From positions 37,324,001 through 37,388,000 of the forward strand of contig JBANAY010000003.1 in NCBI GenBank assembly GCA_037952775.1: a stretch of DNA of 64,000 nucleotides. Reading direction: 5' to 3'. Made by a program: the position numbers and the translations under genes. The notes beneath the pieces are model-generated. The model ran no database searches. It was given only the letters and a program-made list of their open reading frames with translations, and was not told the DNA's origin. This stretch comes from Clonostachys chloroleuca. Its lineage: Eukaryota; Ascomycota; Sordariomycetes; Hypocreales; Bionectriaceae. Positions 13,101-23,888 of the stretch are shown in pieces. Position 1 is the first letter of the stretch; each line of letters begins with the position of its first letter.

Positions 13101-13395
13101 GCTTACCATAAAGGACGTAGTGTGTTGGAGCTAAACATAGCCTTACAACATCTTTGATAGATCCAATGAGTATGCCACGAAGTATATTAAGTTGATCATT
13201 CCCCCTTCAAACGAAGCCTTTCTCTTCATCACTCGATCAAACACCAACAAAACAACAACATTCTTACAGAGCTGGTCTCTTTTCACTTCTTTGCTACATT
13301 ATTCTCATATACTATTGCTGGTCAATAAAGTCTTTTTTTTTCCTTTTATCTTATACCCCCTTTTTTCTACTCCATATATTCTCTATATATTCAAA
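7179..13395. other. 6.2 kb gene-poor region
   Basis: No intact gene is supportable. Roughly 9700-10380 is strongly A+T-rich. Plus-strand frame 9091-9422 is open for 111 codons but has no upstream ATG or recognisable domain. 11131-11318 is rich in inverted repeats (listed separately). 13240-13395 is the pyrimidine-rich leader of the downstream secreted protein. The rest shows only short chance frames. Confidence 0.5.
11131..11318. repeat. Cluster of inverted repeats built on TTGGT/ACCAA and GCCGAAC
   Basis: An 11-bp perfect inverted repeat (TTGTTGGTTCG at 11205-11215, its complement at 11231-11241) surrounds a 15-nt loop. A second imperfect palindrome spans 11155-11189 (TGCCGA..TGTTGGT / ACCAACAG..TCGGCA). 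A shorter TTGGT-TCT-ACCAA hairpin is at 11276-11288. The outer ends, TTTGTTGGTG and CACCAACCAAA, are again related in inverse orientation. This could be a degenerate MITE with subterminal repeats or a cluster of binding sites. No target-site duplication is evident. Confidence 0.55.
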
Positions 13396-14820
13396 ATGGT
13401 TTGCATCAAGCAAGTTTCTATCCCCGCCGTTGTCCTTCTCAGCCTTGCTGAGCAAGCTGTTGCTGCACCTGTCGCTCTCCGGGGCGATATTGCTGTCCGC
13501 GATGCCGCCCAGACTGCCGATGCCATTGAATTGGCCATCCGCGAACTTGAGCTCGATGAACGGGGCCTGGGCAAGTTTGTCAAGGGCGTTGCCGGAAAAG
13601 TTATCAGCACCGTGAAGAAGAACCCCGGCAAGACCCTAGATCGCGGCCTCTCAACTGCCAATACTGCCATGACTGTTGCGAATACCCACAAAGCAGTGTC
13701 AGGAAAGCGTGACGTTGAGGAGCTTGACGAGCGAGACCTTGAGGAACTCGACGAGCGAGATATTGAGGAGGAGGTCTTGCTTGCTCTCCGCGACCTTGAC
13801 CTTCATGAACGAGGCTTGCTGAAGAAGGTCCTTACCCCTTTTGTCCAGGCTACGAAGGTTGTCCAGAAAAATCCAGGCAAGACATTTGACCGTCTTCTCT
13901 CTACTGGCAACACTGCTATGGCTGTTGCCAATACTCATAAGACTCAAACGGGAAAGCGTGACGTTGAGGAGCTGGACGAGCGAGACCTTGAGGAACTCGA
14001 CGAGCGAGATATTGAGGAGGAGGTCTTGCTTGCTCTCCGCGACCTTGACCTTCATGAACGAGGCTTGCTGAAGAAGGTCCTTACCCCTTTTGTCCAGGCT
14101 ACGAAGGTTGTCCAGAAAAATCCAGGCAAGACATTTGACCGTCTTCTCTCTACTGGCAACACTGCTATGGCTGTTGCCAATACTCATAAGACTCAAACGG
14201 GAAAGCGTGACATTGAGGAACTCGACCAGCGAGACATTGAGGAGGAGATCATCCTTGCTCTCCGAGATCTAGATCTAGAACTGGATGAACGATCAATCCT
14301 CAATATTGCCAAGAAGGTTGGTGGGGGAATTGTCAAGGGTGTTAAGGCTGTTGGCACTATGATCAAGAAGAACCCCGGCAAGGCTTTTGATCGCGGTCTC
14401 TCAACTGCCAATACTGCCATGACTGTGGCCAACACCAATAAGGCGCTCAAAGGAAAGCGTGATCTCGACGAGATTGAGGAACGTGACTGGGAAGACATTG
14501 AGGAGCGTGATGTTGAGGAGCTTGAGGAGCGTGACTGGGAGGACATCGAAGAGCGAGGCGTCGGCACCGTTCTGAAGAAAGTCGCTAAGGGAGCCTTTGG
14601 CGCCATGGACATCATCTCAAAGAACCAGGGCAAGAGCTATAACCGTGCTAACGCGGCCGCTAACTCTGCGATGAAAGTCGCCCAGACGAAGAAGAAGCAA
14701 GAGAAGCGCGACTTCGCGGAACGCGACTTTGAATACCTCAATAGCCTAAGCCAGCGCGACTTGGAAGACCTCGAGCTTGTCGTCCGAGCCTTGTATGGCG
14801 ACTACCTTGAGGACTACTAA
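13396..14820 (+). CDS. Secreted repeat precursor with regularly spaced KR processing sites (KEP-like)
   Basis: The product is 474 residues from one exon. The ATG at 13396 is chosen because it is preceded by a pyrimidine-rich leader and begins a clean signal peptide (MVCIKQVSIPAVVLLSLAEQ, cut near AVAA). The in-frame ATG at 13192 would add a non-signal leader. Five modules follow. Each has an acidic linker rich in ELDERD/EERD, then a Lys-rich amphipathic segment of about 45-50 residues that begins after an ER (for example GLLKKVL, GLGKFVKG), carries KNPGK and an A-N/T-T-A-M-x-V-A core, and ends in GKR or EKR. Dibasic KR pairs sit at residues 104, 187, 270, 354 and 437, a spacing of 83-84. The mature part has no cysteine. 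This matches the general plan of Kex2-processed repeat proteins (such as Ece1 or Rep1), so cationic peptides released in the secretory pathway are inferred. No homologue is recognised and the peptides' role is unknown. Confidence 0.8.
   Translation: MVCIKQVSIPAVVLLSLAEQAVAAPVALRGDIAVRDAAQTADAIELAIRELELDERGLGKFVKGVAGKVISTVKKNPGKTLDRGLSTANTAMTVANTHKAVSGKRDVEELDERDLEELDERDIEEEVLLALRDLDLHERGLLKKVLTPFVQATKVVQKNPGKTFDRLLSTGNTAMAVANTHKTQTGKRDVEELDERDLEELDERDIEEEVLLALRDLDLHERGLLKKVLTPFVQATKVVQKNPGKTFDRLLSTGNTAMAVANTHKTQTGKRDIEELDQRDIEEEIILALRDLDLELDERSILNIAKKVGGGIVKGVKAVGTMIKKNPGKAFDRGLSTANTAMTVANTNKALKGKRDLDEIEERDWEDIEERDVEELEERDWEDIEERGVGTVLKKVAKGAFGAMDIISKNQGKSYNRANAAANSAMKVAQTKKKQEKRDFAERDFEYLNSLSQRDLEDLELVVRALYGDYLEDY
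13702..14199 (+). repeat. Two near-identical 249-bp tandem copies inside the secreted precursor gene
   Basis: Copy 1 (13702-13950) and copy 2 (13951-14199) each encode one 83-residue module. By eye they differ at a single base (CTT versus CTG in the first ELDER), which changes no residue in the Leu codon position. The flanking modules have the same layout but clearly diverged sequence. This indicates a recent unit duplication or gene conversion. Confidence 0.9.
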
Positions 14821-15291
14821 TTTGGAGGGCAGGGAGAACTAGAACGAGCAGGAACCATCATTTGAATGTCCAGATATCTTATTAGGCCGTTATAGAACTA
14901 CAACAGGCTAGACTAATGAATAGAGACGATATTAGTATTACCGATTGAGACCTAAAACCGTAACTTTACCTCCAGCTTGGGTTCTATCGAAGTTAGAGAA
15001 CTACATGGCAAGGCATTGCTAAGTCGCACCATTCTCCTTCTCAACTGCGTGAGACTTTGGTCGGTCGGGTCTGCGAGTTTTCTTGAATATTCATTTAACT
15101 CATGATGGGTACGAGACATCTAACAGTTGAGGCCATTTACCCCGGTGCTCCATCTAACACGTGATATAATAATCTTGTCAACTCAAATGCAAAGGACTGG
15201 GGGATGAGCAACCCCACTTTAATATTTTCCCGCAAATTTTCTTACAAACCCCTTGAAATCAATGTTTCTTTGAGAAGTGCTGGCCTTAATC
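14821..15291. other. Intergenic: 3' flank of secreted precursor and NLR promoter
   Basis: 470 bp between two plus-strand genes. No open frame or clear motif is seen apart from an A/T-rich stretch shortly before the NLR start. Confidence 0.4.
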
Positions 15292-18200
15292 ATGGAGCCA
15301 ACACGTCCCAAAAACCGGCTCGGCTTTGAGATTGCTATTATTTGCGCTCTCACGATCGAAGCAGATGCTGTCGAGGCCCTGTTCGATCAGTACTGGGACG
15401 ATGATGGTCCGGACTACGAGAAAGCGCCGGGAGACCCAAATGCATACTCAACGGGATCTATCGGTAAACATAATGTTGTCCTCGCTCGAATGCCCGACAT
15501 GGGGAAGGTCAGCTCCGCAACGGTGGCTGTACATTGCCGTGTTAGTTTCCCCAATATCAGACTCGCTCTTGTCGTCGGTATATGTGGTGCGGTACCCTTC
15601 ATACCTAAAAGCAATATTGATATCTACCTTGGAGATGTAATCGTGAGCAGAGGAATTGTTCAATATGACCTCGGCCATCGGCTTCCGGGACAGTTCATTC
15701 GCAAAGATACAGTCTCGGAAGATCTCGGTAGACCTAGCGGAGAAATTCGCTCCTTTCTAGCGAAACGCGAGGGCATCCGGGGTCGAAAAGGATTGAGAAC
15801 CAAAACTGTAAATTATCTTAATAGCCTTCGGAACGAACCTGAGCTGGAAGCACAGTACCCCGGTGTTCAATACGATAAGCTATTTAAGGCTATGTACCGT
15901 CATGTCAGCGATGGTAATAGGTGCGAGGAATGCGGATGTAGTGGAGAGCTGGTTGTCCGTGCTCGCCATTCTCAAGATATACCACAGCCGGCAATACATT
16001 TCGGCTTAATTGCCTCTGGCGATGCCGTGATGAAGTGCGGTGTTGAGCGCGACGATATATCTAAACAAGAGGGTGTCATTGGTTTTGAGATGGAAGGTGC
16101 CGGAGTTTGGGACACGTTCCCTTGCATTGTGATCAAGGGTGCCTGTGACTATGCTGACAGTCATAAGACAAAAGTCTGGCAAAGGTATGCTGCTGCAACA
16201 GCTGCAGCGTGCACAAAGGCTTTATTAGAATTCTGGTCACCTTCTACCATCGGACCACGAAACGAAAGCATCAATCTAGCAAGCCCGACTACAAAATGTA
16301 AGTAAAAGAAAAGGCACACATGGGAACCACGAAGCTTACATACTCCTTAGACATTATACCCTACACAAAGAATCCTGATTTCGTAGGGCGTTCTGAAATT
16401 CTAAATTGGTTGGCAGGCCAGTTGAAGTTTACACGAGAAACATCTGGCCTTGTGCAAACAAGAGTAGCGCTCTATGGATTAGGAGGGACTGGGTAGGCTA
16501 CCCACCTAATCAAACTTATATCACAATGACTGACATAGAATAGGAAAACACAGATTGCGCTGGAATTCGTCCTCCGGCTACAACAAACACGCTCAAATGT
16601 CTCCATTTTCTGGGTTCATGCAAGTAGCACCCAACGCTTTCGGCAAGCCTTTGCATCTATTGCACAGGCATTTGAGATTCCAGGCTTTGAAGATCCAAAG
16701 CACGATTTGTTGCTCCTAGTGAAAAATTGGCTCATCGAGAAGACTCATGGAGAGTGGGTCATGATCCTTGATAATGCCGATGATGCAGAGCTATTCTTTG
16801 CCCAACCATCTGAAACCGTGACGGATACAACCGAGCCAAAGAATCTTGCACAATATCTACCGGAATGCCCTCATGGCTCTTTGCTTATCACGACAAGAAA
16901 CAAGCAAGCAGCTGTGAGGCTGACGAAGGGGCGAGGCTTCATCGAGGTACCTCGTATGAATGACATTGAGGCGGTGAAGCTGCTTCGTTCAAGTCTCGAC
17001 AATGCAGAGACGGCCAGTGTTGACCTCTTATCACTATCCTCTTACCTGGAACATCTCCCATTGGCATTAGCCCAAGCAGCAGCATATATCAAAGAAACTA
17101 CAATCACGGTTAAGAAGTACCTCAAGCTACTAGGTGATAACGACTCCGACAAGAAGATGACACACCTCCTTAGCAAGGAGTTTGAGACAGCTGGACGAGA
17201 CTCCCAGACACCAAAGGCAGTGATACGAACATGGATGCTTTCATTTCAGCAGATTGAGAGACAGCACCCATTGGCTAGTGAGCTTCTCTCTTTCATGAGC
17301 CTGCTGGATCGGCAAGATATCCCAGAAGAGTTCATCTCATATTATAGTGAGAAGGAGAGCGAATGCGGCACAGCGAATGAGATGGAACTTCTGGACGCGA
17401 TGGGCCTTCTCAAAGCTTTCTCTTTTGTGACTGAGAACACTGACGGGGGCTTTAATATGCACCGTCTTATACAGTTAGCGACGCGAAAATGGCTTGCTAG
17501 CAGGGATACTATTGGTCAATTCAGCAGCAAGGCACTCAAAATAGTGGCCAATATATACCCATCCGACCACTACGACGAAAACCGAAACATATGCATTAGG
17601 TACCTTTCACACGCAAACACGGTATTGGAAGGGAGCCAGCCAATTCTGTATGATGAAGTCGAAAGAAGGGTGCAGGTACTCACTTCCATTACAGAATTCT
17701 ACGAATTTGAGCTCCTGTGGGATGATGCAGAGAAAGCTTCTACCCGTGCGGTAAACTTATGCCAGGAGTTACATGGAGCTGATCACCCAGCGACCCTGAA
17801 GAGTATGTCAATGCTCACATCGATCTACAATGAGCAGAACCGGTGGGAAGAAGCAGAGAACCTTGGAATGCAGGTAGTAGAGGGCCGAAAAAGAAAACTA
17901 GGAGTCGACCATCTTGAAACGCTTGCCAGCATGAGGACTCTTGCAGAAGCAATATCAGGCAATAACAGACTAGAGGAGGCAGAAAACCTCATAGTACAGG
18001 TGATAGACGCTCAGAAGATAAAACTGGGAGCTGATCACCCAGATACACTAACTAGCATATCATCTCTGGCGGGGCTATACGCTAATCACGGACAGTTGGA
18101 TAAGGCAGAGAAGATGGTAGTGCAGGTACTAGAAACCCAAAAAAAGATATTTGGAACTGATCATATCAGTACATTAGGAAGCATGGTCCAGCTTGCAGGA

Positions 18201-19022
18201 ATAATCGGATCCTGTGGAATAAACGAGGAGGCTGTTCAGCTTGCAGGAGTGATTGGAAACGATGGACGAAACGGGGAGGTTGAATATCTCATGAGAGAAG
18301 CAATTGAGGGTTTGACGCTGAAACTGGGAGCTGACCATCTGGCTGTACTCGACCTTATGAACTATTTTGCACTGATATGTGTCAACATGGGTCGAGTAGA
18401 GGAAGCAGAAAAGCTTGCAACTGAGGTGATGGAGGCTAAAAAGAAGAAACTAGGAGGAAGTCATCCGGATACATTAAGCAGTATGACCATACTAGCTCAC
18501 ATCTTTGACGACAATAACCAATGGGGTAAGGCAGAAAAGATATTTCTACAAATAATAGAGGCTCAGGAGATGGGACTAGGAGCTAATCACCCAGACACCT
18601 TTGACGATAAAGGAGTTCTTGCTCTGAGATTTTTAGAGCAGGGACGGTTGGATGAAGCAGAGAATCTGGAGTCGCAGGTAATGGAAGGACGATTAGAACG
18701 CCTCGGAGACGATCATCTGAGCACATTGACTAGCATGGCCAATCTTGCATCAATATATGGGGGCCAGGAACGGTGGCAAGAGGCGGAGAAGCTAGACACA
18801 CATGTATTGGCGATGCGAAAGTTGAAATTGGGGGTTGACCATCCAGACACCCTCATGAGTATGGGTAACCTGGCTCATGACTGGAGAGGGCAAGGGCGAA
18901 ACGAGGAAGCTTTGGAATTGATGTTAGAGCGCGCCGAAGCGCAACATCGGACTATGGGACCTGAAGATCCTACCACCAAAGCAATTATGACTGTTATAGA
19001 TATGTGGAAGGCGGAAAAATAA
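15292..19022 (+). CDS. Fungal NLR: PNP/UDP-phosphorylase - NB-ARC - TPR
   Basis: Exons 15292-16297, 16351-16492 and 16544-19022 join in phase to 1208 residues. Residues about 10-330 are a nucleoside-phosphorylase-like domain (ALTIEADAV, VVGICGAVP, SGDAVMK, GFEMEGAGVWD). The NB-ARC begins with FVGRSEIL and has a P-loop GLGGTGKT at 378-385, Walker B WVMILDNADD near 454-463, a LLITTRNK sensor, a LPLALAQAAAYI segment and an NMHRLIQLATRKW MHD-like motif. About ten kinesin-light-chain-type TPRs of roughly 42 residues follow (DHPDTLxSMxxLA...EAExL). In fungi this architecture belongs to cytoplasmic non-self recognition and regulated cell death; the ligand is unknown. An in-frame ATG 15 bp upstream is possible, but 15292 has the better context. 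All key nucleotide-binding residues appear present. Confidence 0.9.
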
Positions 19023-19267
19023 CCTGCCAAGTTTAGTATCAACCACTCTTTGAAGCGCGGCACAGATCATATGAAAAGGAAGTTTGGTATGATGGACAGC
19101 ATTTGGAACTCGGAGCTCATTACTAGTCTTAATCTCAATGAATTATTGGCATAGAGAAACTACCTCAAGCTTTATAGAATGCGGTACGATGTAAATAGCA
19201 AACGTAATAATTGCATGGCTGCACCTGCTCTGCCATCGTTTGGATAATTATACAAACCGAAGATAAG

Positions 19268-21354
19268 TTAGAGCTTAAGAGAGGGTGCGCACCGCCGAAA
19301 CTCAGCAATACCCCAGTCCTCCTTGATCATGTCAGCAGCTTTCTCGCCGATTCCAAATGCTGGCATCTGAGTATGCCCTCCATGAAGAGTGGGCATGATG
19401 CTGCAATCAGCAACTCGAAGATTTTTTACGCCCTTAACACGAAGTCGTTCATCCACGACAGCCTTGGGATCAGACGCTTTGCCCATAGCACAAGTACCCG
19501 CAGCATGATAACCTAGTGTATTTTTTCAGTGAATATGTTTCTCTCAGAGATAGTAGAGTACGTACATGTTGTGGCATTTTCTTTGACAAATGGAACCCAG
19601 TCCTCTCGAGTGGAGAGCTTATGGTGGGAGGCTTCAGGTGGCCATGATCCCTTGACAATATCCTTGGTTCCTTCGCCACTCATAACAATCTCATTGCCAA
19701 AACGGCACGCTTCCGCGAGCACTTCCACATCCAGAGGATCGGTGAGATAACCACAGTCGACAACAGGGACTCCCTTGGCATCTGCGCTCTGCAGAGAGAC
19801 GCTACCACGCGATCTAGGGGCAAACAGCTCCGCGATGATACTGAAGGCGTGCTTGTTATCGATGGGCAACTGATCATATTGCTTTGGCCCACCATAACAC
19901 TCGGTAGTAAAGAACTCAACGTTAGGCTGCGATGGCAGAAGTCCCATGGGGTCACGTCCTTCCATGCGCAGTGCGGAGTTCCAAAGCTGAGAGTCAGCGA
20001 GACGAGAATCAAGGCGGGCAAAAGCAAATGCTCCGAAAGGGAAGCTCGATAAGAATCCTTTCTTCTCCTCTTTCCAGAGCTGATAAGTATGATTGAAAGC
20101 ATCGCCATGATACACAAGGTGATCGTTAGTGAGCCCTGGCTTTTCCGTTTCATAAAAGATAAAGACAATCTTGGAGATCTCTTTGTCAGTTTCAATTTCA
20201 TTTACGCGAGTATCAATATGTGCTGAATTTCTCATACCAGATGATCGAGAAGGTTCTTTCCGACTGCAGGCAGGTCGACGAGGGTCTTGATCCCATGTTG
20301 CTCAAGTTCAGTACGAGCGCCAATGCCGGACCGGTTAAGGATGTTAGGGCTGCAATATGCACCGCCACTGATAATCACCTCTTTATTGGCATGTGCTTCA
20401 AGAACAGAGCCGTCCCTCAGGACAGCCCTGGCACCAACAGCTCGAATATCACCATCAATTCCAGACTCAATGATCACCTTGTCAACATGAGCATCGGGGA
20501 TGATTGTGATGTTGGACTTCTGGTTCTTCTTTGTGATGAAGTCAGCACTAGTTGTACGAATGCCATTAGTAACAGTCCTTGGAACATGGCCACATCCATG
20601 AGGGTTCTCGCCGTGAGAAAACATGTCGTGATCTAGCGCAAGACCCTTGGATTCCATAGACTTCAACAGTAGCTCTGAGATTGGAGCAAGGTCATGCGGT
20701 TCTGTTCCGAGATGTCCGCTGTACCCATGCGATTCTTTAGATGCATTGAACCATGGTTTTCCTTTGAAAGATTCAGCCTAGCTTATGTGAGCATAACCAT
20801 GCCACTACTGACCACCACGGTTAGGTAAAATAATTAGTTACCTTTCTCATGTAATGGAAAAATTCCTCCCCTGACCAGCCAGGTAGGTCCCAGTCGTCGT
20901 AGTCTTGCTTCGATCCACGTATACAGAGTGTTCCATTGCAGCCCGAAGAGCCGCCAAGGAACTTTCCACGGCTCAAGTTAACTTGTCGATTGTTGATACC
21001 GCTACCTGGAATAGTGACGATGTTCCAATCTGTCTCCTTGTCAAAGTTCCCAGACCACCTTTCAGAGCAATTAGCTGTCTCGATCAATGATAGATAATAG
21101 GTCGAGCTGCGCCTTACCCTCCGACCATGGACACATTTTCTAAATCCTCGCTCAGTGGACCGGCCTCGAGGACCAGCACATTCACATTAGGATCTTCGGC
21201 CAACCGACCGGCAATCACACTGCCCGTGGTGCCGCCGCTGAATCTAGAGTTAGCTCTAATCAATCACCTGAGCCAATGCTTTACTAGGATATACTTGCCC
21301 ACACACAATGAAATCCCAACTTTCTCTTTTCGGGTTCCCGAAATATAGAGCCAT
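19268..21354 (-). CDS. GMC-family FAD oxidoreductase
   Basis: Six exons on the minus strand (21354-21299, 21237-21118, 21058-20842, 20777-20238, 20169-19566, 19512-19268) join to 593 residues. The FAD Rossmann motif [14 protein letters not shown] is split by an intron that fits best as GC-AG (GCAAGT donor). Both GMC signatures are present: [18 protein letters not shown] and [17 protein letters not shown]. The C-terminal active-site His lies in [11 protein letters not shown], and the second position of the pair is His in [20 protein letters not shown]. The family oxidises alcohols (choline, aryl-alcohol, glucose or methanol types); the substrate cannot be assigned. There is no secretion signal, so it is probably intracellular. 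It lies tail-to-tail with the NLR. Confidence 0.87.
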
Positions 21355-23888
21355 GATTGTTGACCTGAAATTTGATGAACCTTTGCGTTATTGGGGCGTG
21401 CGTGTGGAGATTCAGCTCAGGAGAGAAAGATCAGGGGAGTTAGGGTTCAGATGGCTTGGGGATAGCCTATTTATTTTATGTTCTGAATCGGTAGTAAGCT
21501 GTTCCCTTATTCCGGCCCTGTTGGCCCTCGGTGGAATTGTGCACTTGATGGCAACCTTCAATGTAATATGCAGGTATAGGAAAGGAGAAAGTGGGGTAAC
21601 CACCTGTCCACACCCTCCACCAACGCAAACCGAAGTTCGTTTGCCCTTGGAGCTTGGGCATGAAACTTCTTACTCATGTCCATGAAAACATGTTTACCTA
21701 GGTAGAATATCCAAATATGATGAAGTTGGGGCTTGCAGGAAGTATATTTGCACGAGGCGGCATACTGAAAGATAAGGCTAGATAGCCAGTTGCGCAGATG
21801 CTTTAACTGACAGTGATACCCCACCCATACATCAACGTGTTTACTTGGTTGCACAAATCAGGACCAATTCAAGGATTTGGGTAGCCGAATAATCTCATTT
21901 CCGCAGAACAATAGGTACGCATAAATCCCAGACCTCGCGATCCTAGCTTGATGCGCGATCCTGGATCGACGAGCGACTAGTGATGCATGTGTTGGTGCCA
22001 ACAAGACTGGCGCGTCTCGATCGACATAAGCGTATACGCATCCGTAAGGCCAAGACTGGACCAGTACCACAATCAAGTCAGGAATAATTCCGATTCCGAT
22101 ATTGGGAGCAACTAGTATAGGTGGCTTCTTGCCACCTGGGCGTATCGCTATTGCCTTGGGAACATGAAGATCAGGCTCGACTAGGCCAACACTCTGACGT
22201 TGGCCGGTTACAAGTTCAAGACCGTCGTGCTGGCGACCATCGGGGAAGCGGCATATCGCCCCCAAGCGTCGTACTAGTGAGGTACGTCAATCTAAGAAAG
22301 GTTAGCAAGCATAAATGCCCAAGGCTGAACACTGAGCTCACTGCCGGCCTTGCCCCCTCGTTTGTAGTTGTTGGACCTCCAAGTCCATGCTTCCCATTTC
22401 CTTGCTGAGTTGCTGATCCTGGCGGCGCAGACAAACCACCCATGCGCGCAGTGCGACCTGGACTCAAGTTTGCTATCACCCAGCTTGACCTTAACTGCAT
22501 GTGTGGGCTGGACCATACTGCCCTTCATTATTAAACACAATGATGCGTAATTTGTATAGGAGAGGGCTTCATTGCGAAGCACTATGATTAATGGAAATAA
22601 AATACTCGGTTTAGGTTAAAATGGAAACGGAAATCTAGAATACCCGCAAACCGATTCCGAATGCATATGAGATTTCGCATCATGGCCCGTTATAGTGCCG
22701 AGCATCCCAGTATGGACAACATGTGACTTTTGTTTAGCGCGCCCATTACTAAAATATCAAAGAAGTGAGAATTCTGACCTCTGAAGAGTAGGGCGATAAC
22801 CATCGGGGAGTTGGTGTGTCAACGATCGAAGTGCTCGACATCTTCTTTCATAGGACAAATCGAAGATTCAATTATTCTTGCTAGTAGGCAGAGTGATGGT
22901 AACTAAAAATATATTATGTTTCTCTTAAAAGCAGAGTCTCCTTACATGAGAATCTATGCGCTTAGCCTCGAGTCTCTTCCATGAGACGCTGGTAAAAGCC
23001 CTAACGAATAATCTAATTGGGCTCATCAGAATTTAAGATTCTCTCCCAAGGATGATTCCACGCTCTGCTGTAAATCCAGCAACCCGTGCGTGGGTCGCCC
23101 GAAATAACTTCGAAGCTATATTCTGTAAGGACTTAAAATCTTTGCTCCTGGCATACGGTATACTTACTTAGGAATCATGCGACAAAATCTTATGGATCAA
23201 TGGCTTGGACTCTTCAAAGACGGAAAATGATCGGGTTCATCAAATGACAAAATGGCACATGATCCTGTACATGCTCATGTCATCTGTGTGTGGGTGAACT
23301 CGATGATAGAAAGAACTGCTGAAGTACTTGCATGAAACTAACCTGATCCCTCCGATAAAGAGTTGGCGGGCTTGATCGACTTGCGGACTGCTTCATCTAC
23401 AATTCCTAGCCACCCCTCATCTCCCAAATGTCGAGACCACAGTGATCCTCATGTTGTGCTCATCATATATCTCGATAAGGCTTACCAACCACTCGAAGAA
23501 TAAGGAGACGGCCATAACTTGCTGGGAGACATTGCCCGCCAGGAAGGGACACGCATTGATGTGATCCAAACATGAAACCTTCTTCTTGTAATACGGTGGA
23601 AACCACAGGATGCAGCGAAACGAATTCGAGACGGCGTTATTCAGTTTCACTAGCTAATACATAAATGGATTACGTGATCTGAAGTCGGCTACTTGGGACT
23701 AATTGCTGGCATCTTTGGTGGCGATGAAGAAGAATGTAGGGCCCGCTCAAGCTTTGGCTCAAACTCTGTACCTTCACCATCTCGGCCAACTGCACAATGC
23801 TGCCATCCTCTAGCCGCGGCGAGAAAGTACGCCCCTCGTCTCCGATATTGCCTCAGAAGAAGACAGTCGCTTAAGGTCAATCATATAG
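21355..23888. other. Intergenic with possible coding debris
   Basis: It includes the promoter of the GMC gene. On the minus strand, 23417-23650 is open for 77 codons. After a one-base shift it continues through about 23340-23440 with sequence such as GDEGWLGIVDEAVRKS, so this may be a decayed gene fragment. I do not recognise its family. Nothing else is supportable. Confidence 0.35.

Noticed and set aside
13192..13395. Upstream in-frame extension of the secreted precursor
   Set aside because: It is a pyrimidine-rich leader that would bury the signal peptide; the ATG at 13396 has better context.
13699..14196. Minus-strand 165-codon frame with two identical halves
   Set aside because: It is the antisense shadow of the 249-bp tandem repeat in the secreted precursor gene.
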